Assembly (NCBI GenBank): GCA_015231435.1 | Contig: JADGBN010000012.1 | Span: forward strand, 1-42,191 | DNA length: 42,191 bases | Direction of reading: 5' to 3' | Origin: Gammaproteobacteria bacterium | GTDB taxonomy: Bacteria > Pseudomonadota > Gammaproteobacteria > Thiohalomonadales > Thiohalomonadaceae | Shown: positions 28,029-37,883 of the stretch, piece by piece | Layout of the letters: every line of letters begins with the position of its first letter | How positions within the stretch are numbered: the stretch's first letter is position 1 | The notes under the pieces: generated by a model | What the model was told of the DNA's origin: nothing | What the model saw: the letters and a program-made list of their open reading frames with translations, nothing else | Database searches by the model: none | Made by a program: the position numbers and the translations under genes

Positions 28029-28661
28029 CCCACCCTCTTCTCCTCTTTAACCGAGAGCGCCACGATCGCTGCCGAGCGACGCAGGATTCGTAAAGAGATA
28101 AGAGTAATGCGCCGCAATCTTGACCAACGGCTGCATCGACAGCAGTCACAGGCAATCTGCCGCCACCTTAGCAAACTCCCAATGCTGCTTAAGAGCCAGC
28201 ATATCGCCCTCTACCTCAGTAATGATGGCGAAGTTAACCTCTACCCACTACTCACCTATCTAACCGACATTGGCAAAAACTGTTATCTCCCCTGCCTCGC
28301 CCCGCATCGGCAGCGGCGCCTCTGGTTTGCCCCCTACCGTCCGGGAGATCGCCTCACCCCAAACCGCTTCGCTATTCCCGAACCTCGGGTCAGCGTCAGA
28401 GCAATGCGCACGGCACAGCGAGTTGATCTCATCCTCATGCCGCTGGTCGCTTTTGATCAACTTGGCAACCGACTCGGCATGGGGGGAGGCTATTACGACC
28501 GCAGCCTCGCCTTTTTACAGCAGCGCCAACACTGGCGACGACCGCGCCTAATGGGTACCGCCTTTGAGCTGCAGCGCCTGCCGCTACTGCCCGTCGCAAA
28601 ATGGGATATTCCGATGCACGCCCTCTGTACCGAGCGGGGCGTTTTGCAGTTTCACAAATGA
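28020..28661 (+). CDS. fau: 5-formyltetrahydrofolate cyclo-ligase
   Basis: RRIRKEIRVMRRNL first helix, RVDLILMPLVAFDQLGNRLGMGGGYYDRSL signature; start uncertain (GTG 28020 or ATG 28107). Confidence 0.88.
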   Translation: MVRPTLFSSLTESATIAAERRRIRKEIRVMRRNLDQRLHRQQSQAICRHLSKLPMLLKSQHIALYLSNDGEVNLYPLLTYLTDIGKNCYLPCLAPHRQRRLWFAPYRPGDRLTPNRFAIPEPRVSVRAMRTAQRVDLILMPLVAFDQLGNRLGMGGGYYDRSLAFLQQRQHWRRPRLMGTAFELQRLPLLPVAKWDIPMHALCTERGVLQFHK

Positions 28662-29413
28662 TCGGGTGCCAGCCAGATAAGTGACGCCATGCGACCGGTC
28701 ACCCCGTCACGGCGATAGGAGAAGAAGCGCTGCGGCTGGCTGTAGGTACACTCACCACCACCAAATATCGCCCTCACCCCAAGCTTTTCCAACCTCTGGC
28801 GAGCGAGAAGATAGATATCGGCGAACCATTTTCCCGCTGTCGGCGCAGCGCTAAAAGCGGCAACCGCAGCGGCATCACGCACGATAAAAGCTTCGCGCAC
28901 CTCACCCCCCACCTCAAAAGCAGCGGGACCTATCGCCGCTCCTAACCAGACGATCAACTGTTCAGGGGGGGCGGTAAACGCTGCCACACCGGCTTCAAGC
29001 ACACCGGCGTGAAGTCCGCGCCACCCTGCATGCAACGCGGCAACCTCCCGCCCCTGCTGATCACAAATTAGCACGGGCAGACAATCCGCCGTCATCACCG
29101 CACAAACCACACCGGCCACGTCGCTATAACAACCATCAGCGACCTCACCAGTGCTCGATTCACCGGCACCAAGACGTACCACCCGCGCAGTATGCTGCTG
29201 TGAAAGCCACTGTACCTCACCTTCTAACGCTAAGCGCTGCGCCAGAAGCTCACGGTTTTGCGCCACATCTTGCGCCCGATCGCCAACATGGTCACCCAAA
29301 TTAAAGCTGTTGTAGGGCGGCAGACTCACCCCGCCGCAACGGGTGGTCATCACCGCCTTTACGCTTGCGGCAACGGGCCACTCTGGCGTAATAAAGCCGT
29401 CGGCTGGCAACAT
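28652..29413 (-). CDS. pgeF: peptidoglycan editing factor PgeF (YfiH/laccase-domain family)
   Basis: GGVSLPPYNSFNLGDHVGD, AVMTADCLPVLICDQQGREVAALHAGWRGLHAGVLE, WLGAAIGPAAFEVG, FFSYRRDGVTGRMASLIWL. Confidence 0.93.
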   Translation of the reverse strand: MLPADGFITPEWPVAASVKAVMTTRCGGVSLPPYNSFNLGDHVGDRAQDVAQNRELLAQRLALEGEVQWLSQQHTARVVRLGAGESSTGEVADGCYSDVAGVVCAVMTADCLPVLICDQQGREVAALHAGWRGLHAGVLEAGVAAFTAPPEQLIVWLGAAIGPAAFEVGGEVREAFIVRDAAAVAAFSAAPTAGKWFADIYLLARQRLEKLGVRAIFGGGECTYSQPQRFFSYRRDGVTGRMASLIWLAPDHL

Positions 29414-30397
29414 TTACGCCACCGCAGCCTCAGCCTGCAATACCGCCACCAGCGTCTGAAAATCTGCCGGCGGATCACAGCGCCAGCTTAGACTCTCTCC
29501 GGTTTGCGGATGGATAATGCCGAGCAACCCCGCATGCAGCGCCTGATGGCTATAATGGTCAAGCGCCGCCAGTAACGCCGCAGAGCTTGCCGGCGGATAG
29601 CGCTGCCGTCCGCCATAGAGCGGATCACCCACCAACGGATGGTGAATATGGGCCATGTGCACACGGATCTGGTGCGTGCGCCCAGTCTCAAGGCGTACTC
29701 GCAACTGGGTAAATGCGGCATAACGCTGTTCAATACGATAGTGGGTCACCGCTTCGCGACCGCCGGAGATCACCGCCATCTTTTTGCGATCAACCGCATG
29801 ACGACCAATCGGCGCATCGACCACCCCGCCACTAATCAGCGCCCCATGCACGACCGCCTGATACTCACGCAGCACACTACGCTGCTGTAACTGATCAACC
29901 AGTGAAGCATGGGCTGAGAGACGCTTGGCAACCATTAACAGGCCACTGGTCTCTTTATCAAGGCGGTGGACAATGCCAGCGCGAGGAATATGAATAAGCG
30001 AGGGGCAGTGGTGTAACAGACCGTTTAACAGCGTCCCCTGCCAATGCCCCGCCGCCGGATGTACCACCAACCCCACCGGTTTATTAATCACCAGCAGATC
30101 TTCATCTTCATAGTAGATATCCAGATCCATCGGTTCGGGCAGCCACTCCCCCTGCACCTCATCCTTGGGGATTAAGGCAATGATCATTCCGGCAACCACC
30201 GGGGAGCGCGGTTGTAACACCACCTCGCGATTAATGGTCACTTCGCCAGCTTTAATCCACTGCTGTAAACGCGCCCGTGAATAGTCAGGGCAGAGCGTCG
30301 CCAACGCCACATCAAGCCGCTTCCCCGACAGCTCTTTAGGGATCAGTAACTCAATCTCCGCCTCCGCCAAGAACTCACCGACAACGCTCTGCATCAT
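29414..30397 (-). CDS. rluD: 23S rRNA pseudouridine synthase RluD
   Basis: S4 domain plus VHPAAGHWQGTLLNGLLHHCP, GIVHRLDKETSGLLMVAK, ETGRTHQIRVHMAHIHHPLVGDPLYGG. Confidence 0.93.
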   Translation of the reverse strand: MMQSVVGEFLAEAEIELLIPKELSGKRLDVALATLCPDYSRARLQQWIKAGEVTINREVVLQPRSPVVAGMIIALIPKDEVQGEWLPEPMDLDIYYEDEDLLVINKPVGLVVHPAAGHWQGTLLNGLLHHCPSLIHIPRAGIVHRLDKETSGLLMVAKRLSAHASLVDQLQQRSVLREYQAVVHGALISGGVVDAPIGRHAVDRKKMAVISGGREAVTHYRIEQRYAAFTQLRVRLETGRTHQIRVHMAHIHHPLVGDPLYGGRQRYPPASSAALLAALDHYSHQALHAGLLGIIHPQTGESLSWRCDPPADFQTLVAVLQAEAAVA

Positions 30398-30472
30398 CCT
30401 GTCAACCGCGACAATATCGGATATACTTCACCCACGCCGTTCCCCCACAGTTTCCAGGTTATCCATCGACTC

Positions 30473-31673
<1,201 letters not shown>

Positions 31674-31728
31674 TCAACCTAAATCTGCCCCGCTAAAGGG
31701 CAGCGATGTTAGCACAACCCCCAGCGCT

Positions 31729-31950
31729 TTACCCCAACGTAAAGCGTAACTGATCACCTGAACGTACCTCTGCCCCCAACTCGACCGCTTCGCCATTACA
31801 CGCCACCTGCAGCTGTAACGGACAGGGCTTGCCACCAGAGGCCTGCAGCCAAATATCAGCCACCATCGCCACCTCACCAACCTCAACCGTTGCCCCATTG
31901 CAGTCGACAATACCTTGCAAACTTGCGTCAAACAGCACCTTTACGCTCAT
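31729..31950 (-). CDS. small hypothetical protein
   Basis: 73-aa ORF; no family recognised. An overlapping alternative-frame ORF 31674..31931 also exists. Confidence 0.35.
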   Translation of the reverse strand: MSVKVLFDASLQGIVDCNGATVEVGEVAMVADIWLQASGGKPCPLQLQVACNGEAVELGAEVRSGDQLRFTLG

Positions 31951-32163
31951 GATTCACCTCAATATCTGCTATTCTCGATTTACTCCAAGCATCGTAACAC
32001 GCCACCTGACAAGGCGCTACAACCACCATTTCCATTCATATCGCCAGAAAAAACCGTGTACTCAGGCGTGATCTGATCTATATTGTCGCCCTCACAGGGT
32101 ATCTGCAGCAACGAAGTTAGCGCAAGATAGAGATTAGCTAAGATTAAGGAGTGGCAAGGCAAG

Positions 32164-33855
32164 ATGGCAATTAGTGGTTTGGGACGCAAGCTGGTTAATG
32201 ATGGCCTGCTTAGTCGTGATGACGCAGAGAGGCTCTTTGAAGAGTGTCAAAAAGAGGGTGTCCATTTTGTCTCGCGCCTAATTAGCAGCAAACTGATTAC
32301 CGCCAGTAAACTTGCCGATGTCGCCTCTGCCGAATTTGGTCTGCCTCTGCTTGACCTAAACGCGATTAATATCGATCTTGATACCGTCAAGCTGGTTGAC
32401 GACAAACTCCTTAGCAAACATCACGTTCTACCTCTCTTCAAGCGGGGCTCACGCATCTTTATTGCGGTCTCTGACCCAACCAACCTAATCGGCATTGATG
32501 CCATCAAATTCCATGTTGGGCTGACCGTTGAGCCGGTGGTGGTTGAAGAAGATAAATTATTACAAATGCTGGTGAAAGTTGCAGAAGATCTAGACACCTC
32601 GATGGGTGATCTCGCAGGTGATGAGTCACTTGATGATCTTGATGTTGCGGCAGTTGATGATGATAAAACGGCTGATGACGATAGTGCCATCGACGATGCC
32701 CCGGTGGTGCGTTACATTAATAAAATGTTGCTTGACGCGATTAAGGCTGGGGTCTCCGACCTTCACTTTGAGCCCTACGAAAAACGCTATCGTGTCCGTT
32801 TTCGCCTCGATGGCATGTTAAAGGAGGTCTCCTCCCCCCCTGTTGCCCTGGCAGGAAAGCTCTCCGCCCGTTTTAAGGTAATGGCGCGTCTGGATATTGC
32901 CGAACGCCGTGTGCCACAGGATGGCCGGATTAAACTTACCCTATCGAAAACTAAATCTATCGACTTTCGTGTTAATACCTGCCCGACACTATTTGGCGAG
33001 AAGATTGTCCTGCGTATTCTTGACTCCGATAGCGCCAAACTTGGCATCGATATGCTTGGCTACGAGCCGGAACAGAAACAGCTCTACCTCGATAACCTCG
33101 AAAAACCCTACGGCATGATTCTGGTGACCGGCCCTACCGGTAGTGGTAAAACCGTCTCACTCTACACCGGTCTGAATATTCTCAATACCGAAGATCGCAA
33201 TATCTCCACCGCTGAAGATCCGGTAGAGATTAACCTTGAGGGTATCAATCAGGTTAACGTTAACGACAAAGTCGGCCTTACCTTTGCCGCCGCACTAAAA
33301 GCTTTCCTGCGCCAAGATCCTGACGTGATTATGGTCGGCGAGATTCGTGATATCACCACCGCCGAAATTGCCATTAAAGCCGCACAAACAGGCCACATGG
33401 TGCTCTCTACCCTACACACCAACGATGCGCCGCAAACTCTGTCGCGGCTGATTAACATTGGGGTTGCCCCCTTTAATATCGCCTCCGCCGTTAATCTAAT
33501 TATTGCCCAACGTCTTGCACGCCGCCTTTGCAAGCACTGTAAAACACTCGACGATCTACCGGAAAAAGTTCTACTAAAGGCTGGCTATAGCGCCGCCGAG
33601 ATCCCCACCCTGAAAATTTACAAGGCGGTCGGTTGTGATCAGTGTAACGAAGGGTATAAAGGACGCGTGGGGATCTATCAGGTGATGCCGATTTCAGAAC
33701 AGATGGGGCGTCTGATTATGGAGGAGCGAACAGCCATAGATCTCGCTGATCAGGCACGCAAGGAGGGGATTCCCGATCTGCGCCAGTCTGCCCTTAAAAA
33801 GGTTAAGGATGGCCTGACCAGCCTTGCCGAAGCCAATCGTGTCACCCTTGAATAG
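32164..33855 (+). CDS. pilB: type IV pilus assembly ATPase PilB
   Basis: GMILVTGPTGSGKTVSLYTGLNILN Walker A, AEDPVEINLEGINQVNVN, RQDPDVIMVGEIRD, tetracysteine CKHC...CDQC. Confidence 0.96.
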   Translation: MAISGLGRKLVNDGLLSRDDAERLFEECQKEGVHFVSRLISSKLITASKLADVASAEFGLPLLDLNAINIDLDTVKLVDDKLLSKHHVLPLFKRGSRIFIAVSDPTNLIGIDAIKFHVGLTVEPVVVEEDKLLQMLVKVAEDLDTSMGDLAGDESLDDLDVAAVDDDKTADDDSAIDDAPVVRYINKMLLDAIKAGVSDLHFEPYEKRYRVRFRLDGMLKEVSSPPVALAGKLSARFKVMARLDIAERRVPQDGRIKLTLSKTKSIDFRVNTCPTLFGEKIVLRILDSDSAKLGIDMLGYEPEQKQLYLDNLEKPYGMILVTGPTGSGKTVSLYTGLNILNTEDRNISTAEDPVEINLEGINQVNVNDKVGLTFAAALKAFLRQDPDVIMVGEIRDITTAEIAIKAAQTGHMVLSTLHTNDAPQTLSRLINIGVAPFNIASAVNLIIAQRLARRLCKHCKTLDDLPEKVLLKAGYSAAEIPTLKIYKAVGCDQCNEGYKGRVGIYQVMPISEQMGRLIMEERTAIDLADQARKEGIPDLRQSALKKVKDGLTSLAEANRVTLE

Positions 33856-33875
33856 CAATCGGAGACCTCTCTTTT

Positions 33876-35117
33876 ATGGCAACATCTGAAAAAAAACTGA
33901 TCGCTGAAAATGGCGGTAAATTTCTTTATGAAGGTATTGATAGTAAAGGAAAAAGAGTTGATGGCGTCATTAATGGCATCAGCGTCTCCAAAGTAAAAGC
34001 TGATCTGCGTAAACGTGGCATTAACCCGATAAAAGTTAAAAAAAAGGCGAAGCCCCTATTTAGCAGCGGCAAGAAGGGGGGGAAAATTACCCCAAAAGAT
34101 ATCACCATCTTCTCGCGCCAGTTGGCGGTCATGATGTCCTCCGGTGTGCCCCTGGTGCAATCCTTTGAGATTGTTGGCAAGGGTTTGGAAAACCAGACCA
34201 TGGCTGAACTCGTCTTAACCGTAAAGACCGATATCGAAGGCGGCGGCACCATGGCTGACGCCTTTCGCAAGCACCCCAAGGTTTTTGACGAACTGATGTG
34301 TAACCTTATCGAAGCGGGTGAGCAGGGGGGTATTCTGGAAAGTATGCTGGCCAAAATTGCCGAATACAAAGAGAAAACAGAGAGCATTAAAGCCAAGGTA
34401 AAAAAGGCGATGACCTACCCTATCGCCGTTATTACCGTTGCACTGGTGATTACCGCCGGTCTGCTGATCTTTGTTATCCCCTCGTTCCAGAAGATCTTCG
34501 AAGATTTTGGTGCCGAACTTCCGGGGTTAACGATGATGGTTATTCACGCCTCGGAGATGCTGCAATCCTACTGGTACATCGTCATTGCCATTGGCGTCGC
34601 GATTGGCTACAGCTTCAAAACGATGATGGAGAAGTCACCGCCCTTTCGCCTTGCGGTTGAGCGTTACTCCCTCAATATACCGATTTTTGGCGAAATTAAA
34701 CAGAAGTCTGCCTTCGCCCGCTTTGCCCGTACCCTCTCAACCATGTTTGCTGCGGGGGTGCCGCTAGTCGAGGCGTTAGAATCAGTCGCCGGTGCGGTTG
34801 GCAACGTCTACTACAAAGGCAAAATTCTTGAAATGCGGGATCAGGTCGCCATGGGTGGCTCGGTGACCACTGCGATGATTGATGCCAATATTTTCCCCAA
34901 CATGGTGGTGCAGATGACCTCTATCGGTGAAGAGGCCGGTTCGCTTGACTCCATGCTCGCTAAAGTTGCCGACTTCTACGAAGAGGAGGTGGATAACCTC
35001 GTGGATACCCTTAGCAGTCTAATGGAGCCGATGATTATGGTGGTACTTGGCTCCATCGTCGGTACGATTATTATGGCGATGTATCTTCCCATCTTCAAAA
35101 TGGGCGAGGTGGTCTAA
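33876..35117 (+). CDS. pilC: type IV pilus inner membrane platform protein PilC
   Basis: ITIFSRQLAVMMSSGVPLVQSFEIVGKG, FARTLSTMFAAGVPLVEALESVAGAVGN, duplicated T2SSF domains. Confidence 0.96.
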   Translation: MATSEKKLIAENGGKFLYEGIDSKGKRVDGVINGISVSKVKADLRKRGINPIKVKKKAKPLFSSGKKGGKITPKDITIFSRQLAVMMSSGVPLVQSFEIVGKGLENQTMAELVLTVKTDIEGGGTMADAFRKHPKVFDELMCNLIEAGEQGGILESMLAKIAEYKEKTESIKAKVKKAMTYPIAVITVALVITAGLLIFVIPSFQKIFEDFGAELPGLTMMVIHASEMLQSYWYIVIAIGVAIGYSFKTMMEKSPPFRLAVERYSLNIPIFGEIKQKSAFARFARTLSTMFAAGVPLVEALESVAGAVGNVYYKGKILEMRDQVAMGGSVTTAMIDANIFPNMVVQMTSIGEEAGSLDSMLAKVADFYEEEVDNLVDTLSSLMEPMIMVVLGSIVGTIIMAMYLPIFKMGEVV

Positions 35118-35129
35118 CCCTCACCACCG

Positions 35130-36017
35130 ATGAGCACGTTACAATCGCTGCAACTGCTTGCAGAGCTTAACCCTGCGCTACTGGTGATTACCACCACTAT
35201 TCTCGGTCTGGTGGTCGGCAGTTTTCTTAATGTGGTCATTCATCGTCTGCCCCTGATGATGCAGCAGGGCTGGCAGCAGGAGTGCCACGAGCTGCTCCAC
35301 CCTGAAGCCGCAGAACCCCCTGCCACTGCTGCGCCACTTACCCTCTACCATCCCCCCTCCCACTGCCCGCAGTGCAAAAGCGAAATCCGCCCTCTGCAGA
35401 ATATCCCCTTGGTCAGCTTTCTTCTGCAAAGGGGGCGCTGCCGCTCCTGTGGTGCAGCAATATCCTGGCGTTATCCCTTGGTAGAACTACTAAGCGCCCT
35501 GTTATCTGGCATCGTGACTCTCCACTTTGGTGCGACAGCGGCACTCTTTCCTGCCCTGCTACTCACCTGGATACTGCTTGCACTCACCTTTATTGATCTT
35601 CAAACCCAGCTTTTGCCCGATAGCATCACCCTGCCCGGGATCTGGCTTGGGCTCTTGTTAGCGCTATTTCATATCTTTACCGATCCTGCGACCGCGATTA
35701 TTGGTGCGGCAGCAGGCTATCTCAGCTTCTGGAGTGTCTATCAACTCTTTAAGATCATCACCGGTAAAGAGGGGATGGGCTATGGTGACTTTAAACTGTT
35801 AGCACTGCTGGGCGCTTGGTTTGGCTGGCAACTACTACCGCTAATTATTATGCTCTCGGCAATGCTGGGAACCCTCATCGGCATAACCCTCATTATCACC
35901 CGCGGACACGACAGACAGATCCCCATCCCTTTTGGCCCCTACCTCGCCATCGCCGGCTGGGTGGCGATGCTCTGGGGAGAGTCCCTCACCGCTACCTATC
36001 TTAAAATCATTGTCTAA
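35130..36017 (+). CDS. pilD: prepilin peptidase PilD
   Basis: VVGSFLNVVIHRLPLMM, two CxxC pairs (CPQC, CRSC), LTFIDLQTQLLPDSITLPG, GYGDFKLLALLGAWFG aspartate motifs. Confidence 0.95.
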   Translation: MSTLQSLQLLAELNPALLVITTTILGLVVGSFLNVVIHRLPLMMQQGWQQECHELLHPEAAEPPATAAPLTLYHPPSHCPQCKSEIRPLQNIPLVSFLLQRGRCRSCGAAISWRYPLVELLSALLSGIVTLHFGATAALFPALLLTWILLALTFIDLQTQLLPDSITLPGIWLGLLLALFHIFTDPATAIIGAAAGYLSFWSVYQLFKIITGKEGMGYGDFKLLALLGAWFGWQLLPLIIMLSAMLGTLIGITLIITRGHDRQIPIPFGPYLAIAGWVAMLWGESLTATYLKIIV

Positions 36018-36684
36018 AGGGCGTCCCCTGCGCATCGGGCTCACCGGTGGTTACGCCTGCGGTAAAAGCAGTGCAACCGCCATCTTTATTCAACTTGGCG
36101 TCCCCTGCATAGATGCAGATCAGGTTGCGCGAGAGATCGTTGCCCCGCATACCCCCGCACTTACCGCGTTAATCAAGCTATTTGGAACCACCATTATCAC
36201 TAGCGATGGCGAGTTACAACGCGAAAAGTTGCGCCAAATTGTCTTTAATAATCCGCTGCAGCGGCAACAATTAGAAGCCGTTACCCACCCCTACATTCGT
36301 CAGGCGATTCAACATTGGGTCAAGCAGCAGCAAGGCCCTTATCTTATTATCGCCGCCCCTCTACTACTGGAGGCGGGCTGGCAGAACGAGGTTGATCACA
36401 TTCTGCTTATCGACCTGCCTGAAGCAGAACAACTCACCCGAGCCATGGTACGGGAACAGCGCACGGCGGAAGAGATTCAGCAGGTGATAAACAGCCAATT
36501 CCCACGCTGGCAACGCTGCGCAGCAGCAAACACCATTATTGACAATAGTGGCGACCTTGCGACGCTCGAAAAAAGCATTAACGCCTTTCACCAACATCTA
36601 CAACAGTCGCTCTACCCAAACTACTTAGAAATGCAGGTAGGCGGCAAGGTTGCGAATCCCCATGGACAAAGCTACTCTAAATAA
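36010..36684 (+). CDS. coaE: dephospho-CoA kinase, likely TTG start overlapping the pilD stop
   Basis: LRIGLTGGYACGKSSATAIF P-loop, CIDADQVAREIV, AAPLLLEAGW; follows pilBCD. The last 23 codons lie almost entirely inside repeat copy B. Confidence 0.9.
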   Translation: MSKGRPLRIGLTGGYACGKSSATAIFIQLGVPCIDADQVAREIVAPHTPALTALIKLFGTTIITSDGELQREKLRQIVFNNPLQRQQLEAVTHPYIRQAIQHWVKQQQGPYLIIAAPLLLEAGWQNEVDHILLIDLPEAEQLTRAMVREQRTAEEIQQVINSQFPRWQRCAAANTIIDNSGDLATLEKSINAFHQHLQQSLYPNYLEMQVGGKVANPHGQSYSK

Positions 36685-36735
36685 TTGGGGTGAAGGACTG
36701 TAGCCAATGACCCCGCAGTTTCAAGTAGAAAGGGT
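36614..36735 (-). repeat. 122-bp dispersed imperfect palindromic element, copy B (inverted relative to copy A)
   Basis: ACCCAAACTACTTAGAAATGCAGGTAGGCGGCAAGG...GCAGTTTCAAGTAGAAAGGGT; reverse complement aligns without gaps over 122 bp to 17163-17284. Confidence 0.9.
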
Positions 36736-36844
36736 ATATAATCAAAAGGTGCGTTCATACAGTCCGCCACTCCTGTTCACGGCAACTGGAGGAGTGGTTC
36801 TGTTAGCAAAAATAGAACAATCAACCAACCTGTTGGAGAAAAAG

Positions 36845-37300
36845 ATGACCGATAGTGTAAAGAAGGCGGCATTTCACCCTTTTCATACCCTCCTTACAGT
36901 CTGTTTTCTGACAGCTACCCCCCCCATTTTTGCCGAGGTGTTTAAATGTGAAGACGCAGGGGGGGATATCTTTTACACATCAACGCCAGCAAGCCACGAT
37001 CAGTGCCAACCCTTAAAAATCAGTCACACGCCAGCGACGGCAACAACCACCTCGAACGGCGTTAAACCCGCTGAAAAAAAACCGGTTAATAATCAAGAGG
37101 GCGAGCCTCAGACACTTGATGCGATTGGCGAGCTCTATCAACGCAACTGCCAATCAGCAAAATTTAACAAAAAGATTTACGAGTCAGCAGCCCCGCTAAC
37201 CGCTGCCAATGGTCAAACCTACACCCCCTCAGAGGAGGAGCGTAGCAATAAAATTGCCGAAGCGGATCGGCAAATTAAAACCTACTGCAGCGCACCTTGA
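36845..37300 (+). CDS. DUF4124-like secreted protein
   Basis: Signal peptide then AEVFKCEDAGGDIFYTSTPASHDQCQPLKI; start at ATG 36845. Confidence 0.65.
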   Translation: MTDSVKKAAFHPFHTLLTVCFLTATPPIFAEVFKCEDAGGDIFYTSTPASHDQCQPLKISHTPATATTTSNGVKPAEKKPVNNQEGEPQTLDAIGELYQRNCQSAKFNKKIYESAAPLTAANGQTYTPSEEERSNKIAEADRQIKTYCSAP

Positions 37301-37333
37301 TAAAAAGATAGGGGGCGATCTATCGCCAGCATA
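37300..37333 (-). terminator. possible intrinsic terminator overlapping the pilE stop codon
   Basis: Minus-strand read CTGGCGATAGATCGCCCCCTATCTTTTTATC: short hairpin GGCGA-TAGA-TCGCC, then a T run after a gap. Confidence 0.4.
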
Positions 37334-37796
37334 AATCCCAGGTCATTCCCGCTGCGCCAATGACCACCTTACGCCCCAAATGGGTAATTTCCAAAGCGCC
37401 ACAAACATCACCTGCCTGGATGCCTATAGGCGTGGCGCGCAGTGAGTAGGTCACAGCGGTCACACCCTGAATCGTTAAATTATAGTAAGCGGCTCCTCCA
37501 TCAAGCGGTACCGTTCCCGGAAATATCGATGGCGTTCCCGTATCGTTTGTTCCGGCAGCCCCACAACTATTAGCGCCCCCAGCACCGCCGGCATCACAGT
37601 AACTACTGAAATTATTGGTTGCATAGCGCACCATGGCATTAGAAAAGCCGGAGAGCGCCGCAGCAGCATCAGCCCGTCTTGCGGTCATCATATGGCTGGT
37701 ATAGGCCGGATAGGCAACCGAGACGAGAATGCCCGCAATTGCCAGTACAACCATTAGCTCCAACAAAGAGAAACCCAGTAACGAACGCTTATTCAT
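37320..37796 (-). CDS. pilE: type IV pilin PilE
   Basis: MNKRSLLGFSLLELMVVLAIAGILVSVAYPAYTSHMMTARRADA: class III prepilin signal and N-terminal helix. Confidence 0.92.
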   Translation of the reverse strand: MNKRSLLGFSLLELMVVLAIAGILVSVAYPAYTSHMMTARRADAAAALSGFSNAMVRYATNNFSSYCDAGGAGGANSCGAAGTNDTGTPSIFPGTVPLDGGAAYYNLTIQGVTAVTYSLRATPIGIQAGDVCGALEITHLGRKVVIGAAGMTWDLCWR

Positions 37797-37823
37797 AAAA
37801 CCTCTCCACAACTTATCCTTATT

Positions 37824-37858
37824 AAAAAAAACAGGGTTCGGAGATGATCCGAACCCTG
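37824..37858 (-). terminator. intrinsic terminator between pilY1 and pilE
   Basis: Minus strand CAGGGTTCGG-ATCATCT-CCGAACCCTG, perfect 10-bp stem with 7-nt loop followed by TTTTTTTT. Confidence 0.92.
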
Positions 37859-37883
37859 ATAACTATCCTCACTCAATAAACGG

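Noticed and set aside
27557-28174. 205-aa minus-strand ORF across zapA, 6S RNA and fau
   Set aside because: Low-complexity Ser/Arg/Leu translation antisense to well-supported features.
36767-36797. CCACTCC...GGAGTGG hairpin upstream of the DUF4124-like gene
   Set aside because: 7-bp stem with a 17-nt loop, no known regulatory motif; insufficient to call.
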